This document shows positions 1-6,450 of a stretch of 7,658 bases of DNA, in pieces. Position numbers and translations under genes: made by a program. Source of the DNA: CAZESH01 sp964514665 (lineage in GTDB: Bacteria; Bacillota; Bacilli; Paenibacillales; KCTC-25726); assembly GCA_964514665.1 (NCBI GenBank), contig CAZESH010000218.1, positions 1-7,658 of the forward strand. Reading direction: 5' to 3'. The notes below the pieces were generated by a model. That model was not told where the DNA came from. It saw only the letters and a list, made by a program, of their open reading frames with translations, and searched no databases. Within the stretch, counting starts at the first letter, position 1. Every line of letters begins with the position of its first letter.

Positions 1-1452
1 GCAGTTGAGTACCGGACGGCGGGCGGCGAGTGTTTCATCCATGCGCTTGACGACCGTGGTGTACGGCGCGTTCTTTACGAGCTCCGGATCGTCTTCAGCT
101 TCTCCGGCGATTTGAATCATCGCTGCGATAAAGGCGTCGAGCGTTTCCCGGCTTTCCGTTTCCGTCGGCTCGATCATGATCGCTTCCTCGACAATCAGCG
201 GGAAATACACGGTCGGCGGATGAAAGCCGAAATCGAGCAAACGCTTGCCGATATCCAGCGTGCGCACGCCTTGCTTCTTCTGGCGGCTGCCGGACAGCAC
301 GAACTCATGCTTGCAGTGCTGCTTGAAGGGAAGCTCATAGTGATCCTGCAGCTTGCGCATCATGTAGTTGGCGTTCAGCACCGCATTCTGCGATACCTGC
401 CGCAGACCCGCTCCACCGTAAGTAAGGATGTACGCATAGGCGCGGACGAGTATCCCGAAGTTGCCGTAAAAGCTTTTGACTCTGCCGATCGAATCGGGAA
501 TATTCCATTCCAACCCATAGCTGCCGTCAACGTTTTGTTTGACGTATGGCGCGGGCAGGAACGGCGCCAAAATCGCCTTGACTCCCACCGGCCCCGCTCC
601 CGGTCCGCCTCCGCCGTGCGGGGTGCTGAACGTTTTGTGCAGATTGAGATGCACCACGTCGAAGCCCATGTCGCCCGGACGGGCAATGCCCAGGATGGCG
701 TTGGCGTTGGCTCCGTCGTAATACAGCAGACCGCCGGCCGCGTGCACGATTTCGGCAATCTCGACGATCTGCTCTTCAAACAATCCGAGCGTATTCGGAT
801 TGGTCAGCATCAGCGCCGCCGTATCTGATCCGACCGCCGCTTTCAGGGCGTCCAGATCGACAAGCCCCTTCTCGTTGGAAGGAATCGTCACCGCCTCGAA
901 CCCGGCGACCGTGGCGCTGGCCGGATTCGTTCCATGGGCCGAATCGGGCACGATCACCTTCGTGCGTTTCTCGCCGCGGCTTTCGTGATAGGCGCGGATC
1001 ATCATCAGTCCCGTCCATTCCCCGTGGGCCCCGGCCGCCGGCTGCAGCGTCACCCGGTCCATTCCGGTGATTTCCGCCAAGTCGTTCTGCAGCAGATAGA
1101 GCAGTTCCAAAGCTCCCTGCACTGACTCCTCCGGCTGATAAGGATGGATTTTGGCGAATCCGGCCAATCTGGCGACATCTTCATTGATTTTGGGATTGTA
1201 TTTCATCGTGCAGGAGCCGAGCGGATAAAATCCGTTGTCCACACCGAAATTTCTTCTCGACAGCGCCGTGTAGTGGCGGATCACATCGACTTCATCCACC
1301 TCCGGCAGTTCCGCCGGCTGCTTGCGCAGCAGCTCTGCCGGCAGCCATGCCCCGATATCCTCCTGCGGTACATCGCATTCCGGCAAGGAATAGCCGATGC
1401 GTCCGGGCAGGCTTAATTCGAAAATCAGTGGCTGATCGTGTTTTTCGTTCAT
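1..1452 (-). CDS. gcvPB: Glycine dehydrogenase (decarboxylating) subunit 2, 3' end cut by window edge
   Basis: This is the C-terminal half of the split P protein. Together with GcvPA it decarboxylates glycine using pyridoxal phosphate and passes the aminomethyl group to lipoyl-GcvH, in the cytoplasm. I translated the minus strand by hand: 484 codons from ATG to the window edge with no stop. The last visible residues are RRPVLNC. Family members are about 485-490 residues, so only a few codons should be missing. Visible motifs are PLGSCTMKYNP (about 77-87), DSAHGTNPAS, YDGANANA, and the PLP-lysine motif LHKTFSTPHGGGGP with Lys273, followed by the glycine-rich loop. The start is supported by AGGAGG at 1460-1465, 7 nt upstream. 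The ATG shares one base with the gcvPA stop (TAATG), so translation is probably coupled. It is the third gene of the operon and falls under the glycine riboswitch upstream of gcvT. I am very sure of the family. Confidence 0.97.
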   Translation of the reverse strand, partial: MNEKHDQPLIFELSLPGRIGYSLPECDVPQEDIGAWLPAELLRKQPAELPEVDEVDVIRHYTALSRRNFGVDNGFYPLGSCTMKYNPKINEDVARLAGFAKIHPYQPEESVQGALELLYLLQNDLAEITGMDRVTLQPAAGAHGEWTGLMMIRAYHESRGEKRTKVIVPDSAHGTNPASATVAGFEAVTIPSNEKGLVDLDALKAAVGSDTAALMLTNPNTLGLFEEQIVEIAEIVHAAGGLLYYDGANANAILGIARPGDMGFDVVHLNLHKTFSTPHGGGGPGAGPVGVKAILAPFLPAPYVKQNVDGSYGLEWNIPDSIGRVKSFYGNFGILVRAYAYILTYGGAGLRQVSQNAVLNANYMMRKLQDHYELPFKQHCKHEFVLSGSRQKKQGVRTLDIGKRLLDFGFHPPTVYFPLIVEEAIMIEPTETESRETLDAFIAAMIQIAGEAEDDPELVKNAPYTTVVKRMDETLAARRPVLNC

Positions 1453-2804
1453 TACAGCACCTCCTGCAGGCATGCGGCCAATTCGTCGATTTCTTGCTTC
1501 GTCCGCTGCTCGGTCACGGCCAGCAGCCAATGTCCCGCCAATTCGGGGTAGTCGATTCCCAGATCGCAGCCGCCCAGAATGCCTCTGTCCAGCAGCTTGC
1601 GGTTCAACTCCCGCACATCCGTATGCGGCGGCAGCTTGAGTGCAAATTCATTGAAGAACGGCGAGCCGAAGGCCGCTTCAACACCGGGAACGGCCGTTAA
1701 CCGTTCAAATGCATAATGCGCTTTGCGCACGTTCTGCTCGGCTACCTCGCGGATGCCCTGCTTGCCCATCACCGACAGGTACACCGAAGCGACTAAAGCC
1801 AACAGCGCCTGATTGGAACAAATGTTGGAGGTCGCTTTCTCCCTGCGGATGTGCTGCTCGCGCGCCTGCAGCGTCAGTACGAAGCCACGCTTGCCGTCGC
1901 GGTCGACGGTTTGCCCGACGATCCGTCCCGGCATTTTCCGCATCCATTTCTCGGAAGCGGAAAAATAACCGCAGGTCGGACCGCCAAAGGCTGCCGATAT
2001 CCCGAACGGCTGGGCGTCGCCGACGACAAGGTCGACTCCCTGCCTGCCCGGCGCCTCCAGCAAACCAAGCGACAGCGGATTGCTGCTGACTATCAATAGC
2101 GCACCCTTCTCATGCACCAGCGGCTCAAACTCGGCGATGCGTTCCACTACGCCGAAGAAATTCGGCGACTGGAGCAATACCGCCGCCGTGCTGTCGCTGA
2201 TCGCCGCAGCCAGCTTGGTTAGATCGGTTGCGCCGTCGGCGCAGTCGATCTCCACTACCTCCAGATTCAAGCCCTTGGCCGAGGTGCGGATGATTTTCCG
2301 CGTTTCCGGATGCACCGCCCTGGATACAAGCAGTTGGCTGCGTTTGGTTGCGCCGGCTGCGAGCGCGCCCGCCTCGGAAAGCGCCGTTGCCCCGTCATAC
2401 ATGGAAGCGTTGGCCACCGCCATGCCGGTCAGCTCGCAAATGTATGATTGGAATTCGAAAATCGCCTGCAGCTCTCCCTGGCTAATCTCGGGCTGATAAG
2501 GCGTATAGGCGGTGTAAAATTCAGAGCGCGAGATAACGTGATTGATCACTACAGGCACATGGTGATCGTAAATGCCCGCTCCGAGAAAACAGGAGTAACG
2601 GTCAAAATCGGCGTTTTTCCCGGCCAATTGACGCATCCGCTTCAGCAGGGCGGGTTCGCTCATCATCTCGGATACGTTTAAATCACGCTTCAATCTGACC
2701 TTTTGCGGAATATCGGCAAACAGCTCCTCCACGTCGGAAATTCCGATCGTCTCCAGCATCAGTGCGCGATCCTCATCGGTCATCGGCAAATATCTGTGTT
2801 TCAT
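1452..2804 (-). CDS. gcvPA: Glycine dehydrogenase (decarboxylating) subunit 1
   Basis: This is the N-terminal-half subunit of the split P protein of the glycine cleavage system; in this class of enzyme it pairs with GcvPB, which carries the PLP lysine. The 450-residue product is the normal length for the family (about 448). The N-terminal region has the hallmark stretch FLGAGIYDHHVPVV (about 73-86), then TAYTPYQPEISQG (about 98-110) and ASMYDG (133-138), followed by a fold-type I aminotransferase-like body. No catalytic PLP lysine motif is present, as expected for this subunit. The ATG overlaps the gcvT stop as ATGA. A GGAGGGG site at 2816-2822 lies about 11 nt upstream of the start. The 4-base overlap with gcvT and 1-base overlap with gcvPB point to one transcript with coupled translation, giving balanced subunits. 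Nothing in the gene looks damaged. Confidence 0.97.
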   Translation of the reverse strand: MKHRYLPMTDEDRALMLETIGISDVEELFADIPQKVRLKRDLNVSEMMSEPALLKRMRQLAGKNADFDRYSCFLGAGIYDHHVPVVINHVISRSEFYTAYTPYQPEISQGELQAIFEFQSYICELTGMAVANASMYDGATALSEAGALAAGATKRSQLLVSRAVHPETRKIIRTSAKGLNLEVVEIDCADGATDLTKLAAAISDSTAAVLLQSPNFFGVVERIAEFEPLVHEKGALLIVSSNPLSLGLLEAPGRQGVDLVVGDAQPFGISAAFGGPTCGYFSASEKWMRKMPGRIVGQTVDRDGKRGFVLTLQAREQHIRREKATSNICSNQALLALVASVYLSVMGKQGIREVAEQNVRKAHYAFERLTAVPGVEAAFGSPFFNEFALKLPPHTDVRELNRKLLDRGILGGCDLGIDYPELAGHWLLAVTEQRTKQEIDELAACLQEVL

Positions 2805-3916
2805 GACTCCGTGCTCCCCTCCGGCTTTCTTTTGTAAAACGGCAGCGGTACGATTTGCGCCTTCAGCTGCTTGCCGCGGATCTCCACGAACACTTCGCCG
2901 CCCAATGCCGCATAGTCCTTGTCGATCAAAGCCATTCCCACATTTCTTTTATAGGTTGGCGATTGTGTGCCGGTCGTGACCTCGCCGATCTTGTTCCCCA
3001 CTGAATAAACGCTGTAATGCGCGCGCGGGATGCCGCGATCGACCATTTCCAATCCGACCAGCTTGCGCGGCGCTCCGTAAACCTTTTGCTCCTTCAGCAC
3101 CTCGCTGCCGAGAAAATCGCCCTTCTCCGGCTTCACGAAAAAACCGAGGCCCGCTTCAACCGGCGTAATCCCAGCGGAAAGCTCCTGGCCGTACAGCGGA
3201 AGGCCCGCCTCAAAGCGCAGCGTATCGCGGGCTCCGAGACCGATCGGCTGAACACCGAAGCGTTCACCCCGGCTCAGGATCAGCTCCCAGATTTCAACCG
3301 CGTGCTCAGCCGGCACATAAATCTCGAAGCCGTCTTCCCCCGTGTAGCCGGTGCGGGAAACCAGCGCTAGATGGCCGGCAAGCGGCACATCCCGCAGAAA
3401 CCGGAAGCTTTTGAGCGAGCTTACGGGTGCTTCCGTCAAATCTTGCAGCAGCTCCTGCGCATGCGGTCCCTGCAGCGCCAGCAAAGCTGTTGCATCCGAT
3501 ACGTCCTCGATCCTTACATCGCCTTGAGCGTGCTTTTGCAGCCATTCCAGATCCTTGCTGCGGTTTGCCGCATTGACCACAAGCATAAATTCGCTTTCGC
3601 TCAGCTTGTAGACCAGCAAGTCATCCACCACGCCGCCGTCGGGATAGCACATCAGCGTATACTGCGCCTGACCTGCGCTGACACGGGCGAGATCGTTGGT
3701 CAGCATCTGCTGCAGGAACGACCCTGCATCCGCACCGTTTACGAGAAACTCACCCATATGGGAAACATCGAACAAACCGGCTCTGCTGCGAACCGTCTCG
3801 TGCTCCTGCTGAATCCCGGAAAACTGCACCGGAAGCTCCCAGCCGCCGAAATCGATCGTCTTTGCCCCGTGCTTTTCGTATATCGGGAACAGCGGGGTTT
3901 TCAAGCCTTGGCTCAC
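2801..3916 (-). CDS. gcvT: Aminomethyltransferase (glycine cleavage T protein)
   Basis: GcvT takes the aminomethyl group from lipoyl-GcvH, releases ammonia and makes 5,10-methylene-tetrahydrofolate. I call 371 residues from a GTG start, against about 362 for the B. subtilis protein. The N-terminal folate-binding GCV_T domain covers roughly 1-260: TPLFPIYEKHGAK, AGLFDVSHMGEF, YPDGGVVDDLLVY with Asp98/Asp99 as the likely folate-contacting acid, GEDGFEIYVP and LGARDTLRFEAGLPLYG. The C-terminal GCV_T_C barrel covers about 285-362 (VGLEMVDRGIPRAHYSVYS, GEVTTGTQSPTYKRNVGMAL). I chose GTG because AGGTGG lies 6 nt upstream and homology starts here. A longer in-frame reading back to an ATG at 4099 would run through the riboswitch terminator loop and has no protein similarity. 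It is the first gene of the gcvT-gcvPA-gcvPB operon, behind the tandem glycine riboswitch. The product is certain; the exact start is slightly less so. Confidence 0.96.
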   Translation of the reverse strand: MSQGLKTPLFPIYEKHGAKTIDFGGWELPVQFSGIQQEHETVRSRAGLFDVSHMGEFLVNGADAGSFLQQMLTNDLARVSAGQAQYTLMCYPDGGVVDDLLVYKLSESEFMLVVNAANRSKDLEWLQKHAQGDVRIEDVSDATALLALQGPHAQELLQDLTEAPVSSLKSFRFLRDVPLAGHLALVSRTGYTGEDGFEIYVPAEHAVEIWELILSRGERFGVQPIGLGARDTLRFEAGLPLYGQELSAGITPVEAGLGFFVKPEKGDFLGSEVLKEQKVYGAPRKLVGLEMVDRGIPRAHYSVYSVGNKIGEVTTGTQSPTYKRNVGMALIDKDYAALGGEVFVEIRGKQLKAQIVPLPFYKRKPEGSTES

Positions 3917-3922
3917 TTCTCT

Positions 3923-3928
3923 CCACCT
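3923..3928 (-). promoter_or_regulatory. Shine-Dalgarno site of gcvT, fixes the GTG start
   Basis: The minus strand reads AGGTGG, six bases before GTG at 3916. It differs from AGGAGG by one base. The alternative in-frame starts upstream (ATG at 3994 and ATG at 4099) have no such site, so this decides the start of gcvT. Confidence 0.75.
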
Positions 3929-3940
3929 CACATTTTTTGT

Positions 3941-3982
3941 CGCAGGGAAACCTGTTCCTATTCTTCTTACTGTTTCCCCGCA
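3941..3982 (-). promoter_or_regulatory. 11-bp stem-loop between riboswitch terminator and gcvT ribosome binding site
   Basis: In the RNA, UGCGGGGAAAC pairs with GUUUCCCUGCG: 11 continuous pairs, of which 2 are G-U, around a 20-nt A-rich loop. It ends 12 nt before the Shine-Dalgarno site of gcvT. It is followed by ACAAAAAAUG, not by a U tract, so it is not an intrinsic terminator. It would be present only in read-through transcripts. It may stabilise the 5' end of a processed mRNA or influence ribosome access; neither role can be shown here. The stem itself is seen directly. Confidence 0.55.
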
Positions 3983-4010
3983 GTCCGAATTCATCTTAGG
4001 AATTGAATGG

Positions 4011-4128
4011 AAAAAGGACACAGCAAGCGGCACAAACGTTCCAAGCTCTGCGGCATCAACGCCGAAGCCGTCCGCATCTCGATGCGGCGGCTTGAACATG
4101 GTCGGTTTGCATCCATTGCTCTGTCCTT
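4011..4128 (-). terminator. Riboswitch-controlled intrinsic terminator upstream of gcvT
   Basis: The RNA 5' arm AAGGACAGAGCAA (4128-4116) pairs with the 3' arm UUGCUGUGUCCUU (4026-4014): 7 bp, one G-G mismatch, then 5 bp. The 3' arm runs into UUUUU ending at 4011. The 5' arm is the conserved 3' end of aptamer 2, whose CAGAG pairs with CUCUG when the aptamer is folded, so the two structures exclude each other. Without glycine the terminator forms; with glycine, transcription continues into gcvT. The layout matches the B. subtilis gcvT switch. Unusually, the two arms are separated by about 89 nt, which carry a further strong hairpin and extra pairing (UGCAAAC near one base, GUUUGUG near the other). 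Confidence 0.85.
4067..4091 (-). other. Hairpin inside the terminator loop
   Basis: The minus strand has GCCG-CCGCAT, loop CGAG, then ATGCGG, one bulged A and CGGC: ten base pairs with a single bulge. It lies inside the long loop of the gcv terminator and could fold early, bringing the two distant terminator arms together. It has no U tract of its own, so it is not a separate terminator. Confidence 0.6.
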
Positions 4129-4238
4129 GTACCTGAGAGTTGCCTTATCGCCCGCCGCCATGCCTAATCGCATGGCCGCCGAAGCGGAAGTTTCCCCGTG
4201 GGTGGCCTTGATATGAAATCAAGACGCTCTCCAGAGTC
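4117..4238 (-). promoter_or_regulatory. Glycine aptamer 2, with enlarged side arm
   Basis: The basal helix is CUCUG (4236-4232) with CAGAG (4123-4119). P3 is GAGAG (4231-4227) with CUCUC (4139-4135). P3a is CUUGAU/AUCAAG around 4207-4223. The core reads CCACCCACGGGGAAACUU. The side arm holds two extra hairpins: CCGC-UUCG-GCGG (4176-4187), a stable UUCG tetraloop, and GCCAUGC/GCAUGGC with a 6-nt loop (4157-4176). The B. subtilis aptamer has a single shorter hairpin here, as I recall it. The 3' strand is the terminator's 5' arm, so this aptamer makes the decision. Confidence 0.87.
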
Positions 4239-4370
4239 GCGTCCGATACAGGTCCTTTTGCCTGAGAGATTCACGGCAGGTTGCGGCCATCCGCCATCTG
4301 CAGTTTACTCCTTCGGCGTCACACCGGATATTGATCTTCCGGGCAATCTCTCCCTGTACCATCATTCGCC
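4227..4370 (-). promoter_or_regulatory. Glycine aptamer 1 with kink-turn at its base
   Basis: P2 is GGUACAGG (4360-4353) with CCUGUAUC (4252-4245), 8 pairs including one wobble. P3 is GAGAGAUU (4352-4345) with AAUCUCUC (4271-4264), 8 perfect pairs. P3a is CCGGA/UCCGG. The core has GCCGAAGGAGUAAACUGC and CAGGCAAAAGGAC. Below P2, GCG-AAU-GA (4369-4362) faces GA-CGC (4243-4239): a 3-bp stem, a 3-nt bulge and tandem G-A pairs, which is the kink-turn pattern described for leader-linker contacts in this class. Confidence 0.88.
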
Positions 4371-4386
4371 AATTTTTACGTTCTTC

Positions 4387-4415
4387 ATTATAGCAAAGTC
4401 ATGGCGGATTGTCAT
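4387..4415 (-). promoter_or_regulatory. Sigma-A-type promoter of the gcv operon
   Basis: The minus strand has -35 ATGACA (4415-4410, five of six consensus bases), a 17-bp spacer and a perfect -10 TATAAT (4392-4387). Transcription should begin near 4380, about ten bases before the kink-turn of the riboswitch. This gives a leader of about 460 nt before the gcvT start. It is the best promoter match in the window and no operator-like repeat is seen over it, so control seems to lie mainly in the riboswitch. Confidence 0.85.
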
Positions 4416-4479
4416 GCGGATTCTATGATTTCCACAGAAGTTCAAGTTATGAAACAAACACGGATTGTGCATACTATGA

Positions 4480-4503
4480 GAAAACCTCTACCCGAGGCTT
4501 TTC
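4480..4503. other. Terminator-like hairpin between the divergent promoters
   Basis: GAAAA-CCTC, loop TACCC, GAGG, one bulged C, then TTTTC. The GC core is only four pairs and each strand offers four T residues, so as a terminator it is weak in both directions. It lies upstream of both the gcv promoter and the yqhH candidate promoter, where it could insulate the two units or be a remnant. Apart from this and the candidate promoter to its right, I see nothing in 4416-4610. Confidence 0.35.
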
Positions 4504-4551
4504 CAAGATGAATGACCGCGTTTAGATGTAGGTTTTATCGCCAATAAGAAT

Positions 4552-4582
4552 TTGTACTTTTCGATTCCCGAAAACTTATAAA
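4552..4582 (+). promoter_or_regulatory. Candidate promoter of yqhH-yqhG
   Basis: TTGTAC at 4552-4557 could be a -35 element. The -10 would be TTATAA (4576-4581) with an 18-bp spacer, or TATAAA (4577-4582) with 19 bp. Both are moderate matches. It is the best-placed candidate before the yqhH ribosome binding site, but the spacing is long and I am not sure. Confidence 0.3.
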
Positions 4583-4616
4583 TTCTTATGTGGTAAAAAC
4601 TTCGATGTTTAAGCAG

Positions 4617-4623
4617 AAAGGGG
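4617..4623 (+). promoter_or_regulatory. Shine-Dalgarno site of yqhH
   Basis: AAAGGGG lies 8 nt before ATG at 4632. In-frame ATG codons at 4590 and 4605 have no purine-rich site at a suitable distance, so this site favours the 4632 start. Confidence 0.65.
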
Positions 4624-4631
4624 TTAGCGGG

Positions 4632-6425
4632 ATGGCTCAATTGCTGGAGCAAGGCATTCGGCCGATCAACGAACATGTCGAAATTCATTTCGACCGGGAA
4701 TGGTTTGAGCTTTTTCAACAGCGCGTAGGGCAGAACGGTCCCTGGGACGATTGGCAGCTGCTGAAGCTGGGCTATGAAGCGGAAGGCTTGGAGCTTGTCC
4801 GCGGCTTTGACGATCTGCAGTGCCTGACTCATCTTTCCCGCCTGGAACCGATGCCTCATCAACTGGACACAGCCAAAAAAGTGCTGACCGAAATGAGAGG
4901 CAGGGCGATTCTCGCCGATGAGGTCGGTTTGGGAAAAACCATAGAAGCCGGACTGATTTTAAAAGAATACATGATCCGCGGACTGGTCAAAAAAGCGCTT
5001 ATTCTCGTTCCCGCTTCGCTTGTTTTGCAGTGGGTGAGAGAGCTGAACCAAAAATTCGAGATCGCCGCGGCGGCGCAAAAAAAAGCTTACATGTGGGAAA
5101 GCTGCGAGGTGATTGTGGCATCCATGGATACCGCCAAGCGCGATCCGCACAAGGAGCTGATCCACGCGATGGAATACGACATGCTGATCGTGGATGAAGC
5201 GCACAAATTGAAAAACAAAAAGACAAGCAACTATAAATTTGTCAACGAGATCCGCAAAAAATACTGCTTGCTGCTGACCGCCACGCCGGTGCAGAACGAT
5301 CTGGACGAGCTTTACAATTTGATCACGATTTTGAAGCCGGGACAGCTCGGGGGAAAAGAGCAGTTCCAGACCGATTTCGTGATCGACAAGCGGGTGCCCA
5401 AGAATGAAAACCAGCTGCGCGAGGAGCTCTCCAAAGTCATGATCCGCAACCGCAGGAGCGACGGCGAAATCGAATTTACGCGACGCCATGTGAAGAATAT
5501 CCCGCTCCGCCTTTCCGATGAAGAACAAGCGCTGTACGACGGCGTAACCCGCTTCGTGCGGGAAAAATCCGAGGACGCCGGCAGCGACATCGGCAGCGTG
5601 CTATCGCTGGTCACCCTGCAGCGGGAAGTATGCAGCAGCCGCGACGCAGTATTCCTGACGCTGGTCAATCTGTTCAAAAAAACCTCAGAGAACTCGCCGC
5701 TTCGCCCGAAAATCTGGCAGCTGGTGGAATCGATCAAACAGATTCAGGCCAACACAAAGGCGGAAAAGACCCTTGAATTGATCCAATCGATGGACGATAA
5801 AGCGATCGTCTTTACCGAGTACCGCGCCACTCAGGAATACCTCATGCATTTTCTCAAAGAACACGGGATCGTTTCCGTGCCTTACCGCGGAGGCATGAAC
5901 CGCGGCAAAAAGGATTGGATGATGGATCTGTTCCGCGGCAAGGCCAGGGTAATGGTCGCCACCGAGGCAGGGGGCGAAGGGATCAACCTGCAATTTTGCC
6001 ACAACATCATCAATTTCGATTTGCCGTGGAATCCGATGCGCGTCGAGCAGCGGATCGGCAGGGTGCACCGGCTCGGCCAAACCGATGACGTCAGGATTTT
6101 CAACCTTTGCACCGAGCAGACGATTGAAGAGCACATCCTGCATTTGCTGCATGAAAAGATCAATATGTTCGAGATGGCGATCGGGGGGCTGGACGCCATT
6201 CTGGAACGCTATGAACAGAAACAATCGCTGGAAACCAATCTGATGAAAATTATCTTGGAATCCAAAAACGACGATGAAATCAGGGAAAAAATCGATCAAA
6301 TCGGCACGCAATTATCTTTTTTGAAAAACGAGCTCGGCGATCAAGCGGAAACGGGATTTTCCTCCCGGCAGCTTCCGTCCGATGCGATCGGCGACGCCTT
6401 TGTTCGCGATGCAGGCAATCAGTGA
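4632..6425 (+). CDS. yqhH: SNF2-family DNA helicase/ATPase, YqhH-like (RapA/HepA-type core)
   Basis: This is a superfamily 2 translocase of the SNF2 group, expected to move on double-stranded nucleic acid with ATP in the cytoplasm. Its cellular role is unknown. In the 597-residue product the motifs appear in order: the LEPMPHQL entry motif (about 71-77), Walker A DEVGLGKT (96-103), DEAH box (188-191), LLLTATPVQN (213-222), LQREVCSS (about 329-336), IVFTEYRA (about 392-399), ATEAGGEGINLQF (443-455) and the arginine-finger motif QRIGRVHRLGQ (473-483). All catalytic residues are present. A tail of about 110 residues (EEHILHLLHEKINMFEMAIGG and onward) looks helical and rich in charge, probably coiled coil. 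The B. subtilis YqhH is about 557 residues. The start is chosen by AAAGGGG. It lies divergent to the gcv operon and 25 bp before the yqhG-like gene. RapA-like RNA polymerase recycling is one possible role, by family analogy only. Confidence 0.9.
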   Translation: MAQLLEQGIRPINEHVEIHFDREWFELFQQRVGQNGPWDDWQLLKLGYEAEGLELVRGFDDLQCLTHLSRLEPMPHQLDTAKKVLTEMRGRAILADEVGLGKTIEAGLILKEYMIRGLVKKALILVPASLVLQWVRELNQKFEIAAAAQKKAYMWESCEVIVASMDTAKRDPHKELIHAMEYDMLIVDEAHKLKNKKTSNYKFVNEIRKKYCLLLTATPVQNDLDELYNLITILKPGQLGGKEQFQTDFVIDKRVPKNENQLREELSKVMIRNRRSDGEIEFTRRHVKNIPLRLSDEEQALYDGVTRFVREKSEDAGSDIGSVLSLVTLQREVCSSRDAVFLTLVNLFKKTSENSPLRPKIWQLVESIKQIQANTKAEKTLELIQSMDDKAIVFTEYRATQEYLMHFLKEHGIVSVPYRGGMNRGKKDWMMDLFRGKARVMVATEAGGEGINLQFCHNIINFDLPWNPMRVEQRIGRVHRLGQTDDVRIFNLCTEQTIEEHILHLLHEKINMFEMAIGGLDAILERYEQKQSLETNLMKIILESKNDDEIREKIDQIGTQLSFLKNELGDQAETGFSSRQLPSDAIGDAFVRDAGNQ

Positions 6426-6450
6426 TCCATTCCCGTAAAGGAGGCCATTC

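Larger units (their letters stand above)
4117..4370 (-). promoter_or_regulatory. Tandem glycine riboswitch (gcvT leader)
   Basis: Two glycine aptamers follow each other in the leader RNA. Both carry the family hallmark near their 3' ends: CUCUCAGGCAAAAGGAC in aptamer 1 and CUCUCAGGUACAAGGACAGAG in aptamer 2 with a flexible middle. They are joined by the short linker ACUCUGGAGAG, the same linker as in B. subtilis. The region lies directly downstream of a consensus promoter and directly upstream of a terminator and gcvT. Known members bind glycine in both aptamers and turn on the glycine cleavage operon, so excess glycine is burned. Here the sharing of CAGAG between aptamer 2 and the terminator supports the ON mode. 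Boundaries are set by the leader kink-turn on one side and the CAGAG pairing on the other. Confidence 0.95.

Noticed and set aside
112..828. Open frame of 238 codons on the plus strand
   Set aside because: It lies antisense to gcvPB, which has clear family motifs throughout. Its translation is rich in R, H and Q without domain features, typical of a shadow frame in GC-rich sequence.
3994..3996. ATG at 3994 as an alternative gcvT start
   Set aside because: No Shine-Dalgarno sequence precedes it, it would place the 11-bp leader hairpin inside the coding region, and the added residues do not look like GcvT.
3371..4006. Open frame of 211 codons on the plus strand
   Set aside because: Antisense to gcvT and its leader, no ribosome binding site worth noting and no recognisable protein features.
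5685..6311. Open frame of 208 codons on the minus strand
   Set aside because: Antisense to the helicase motifs of yqhH, which are intact and in order on the plus strand.
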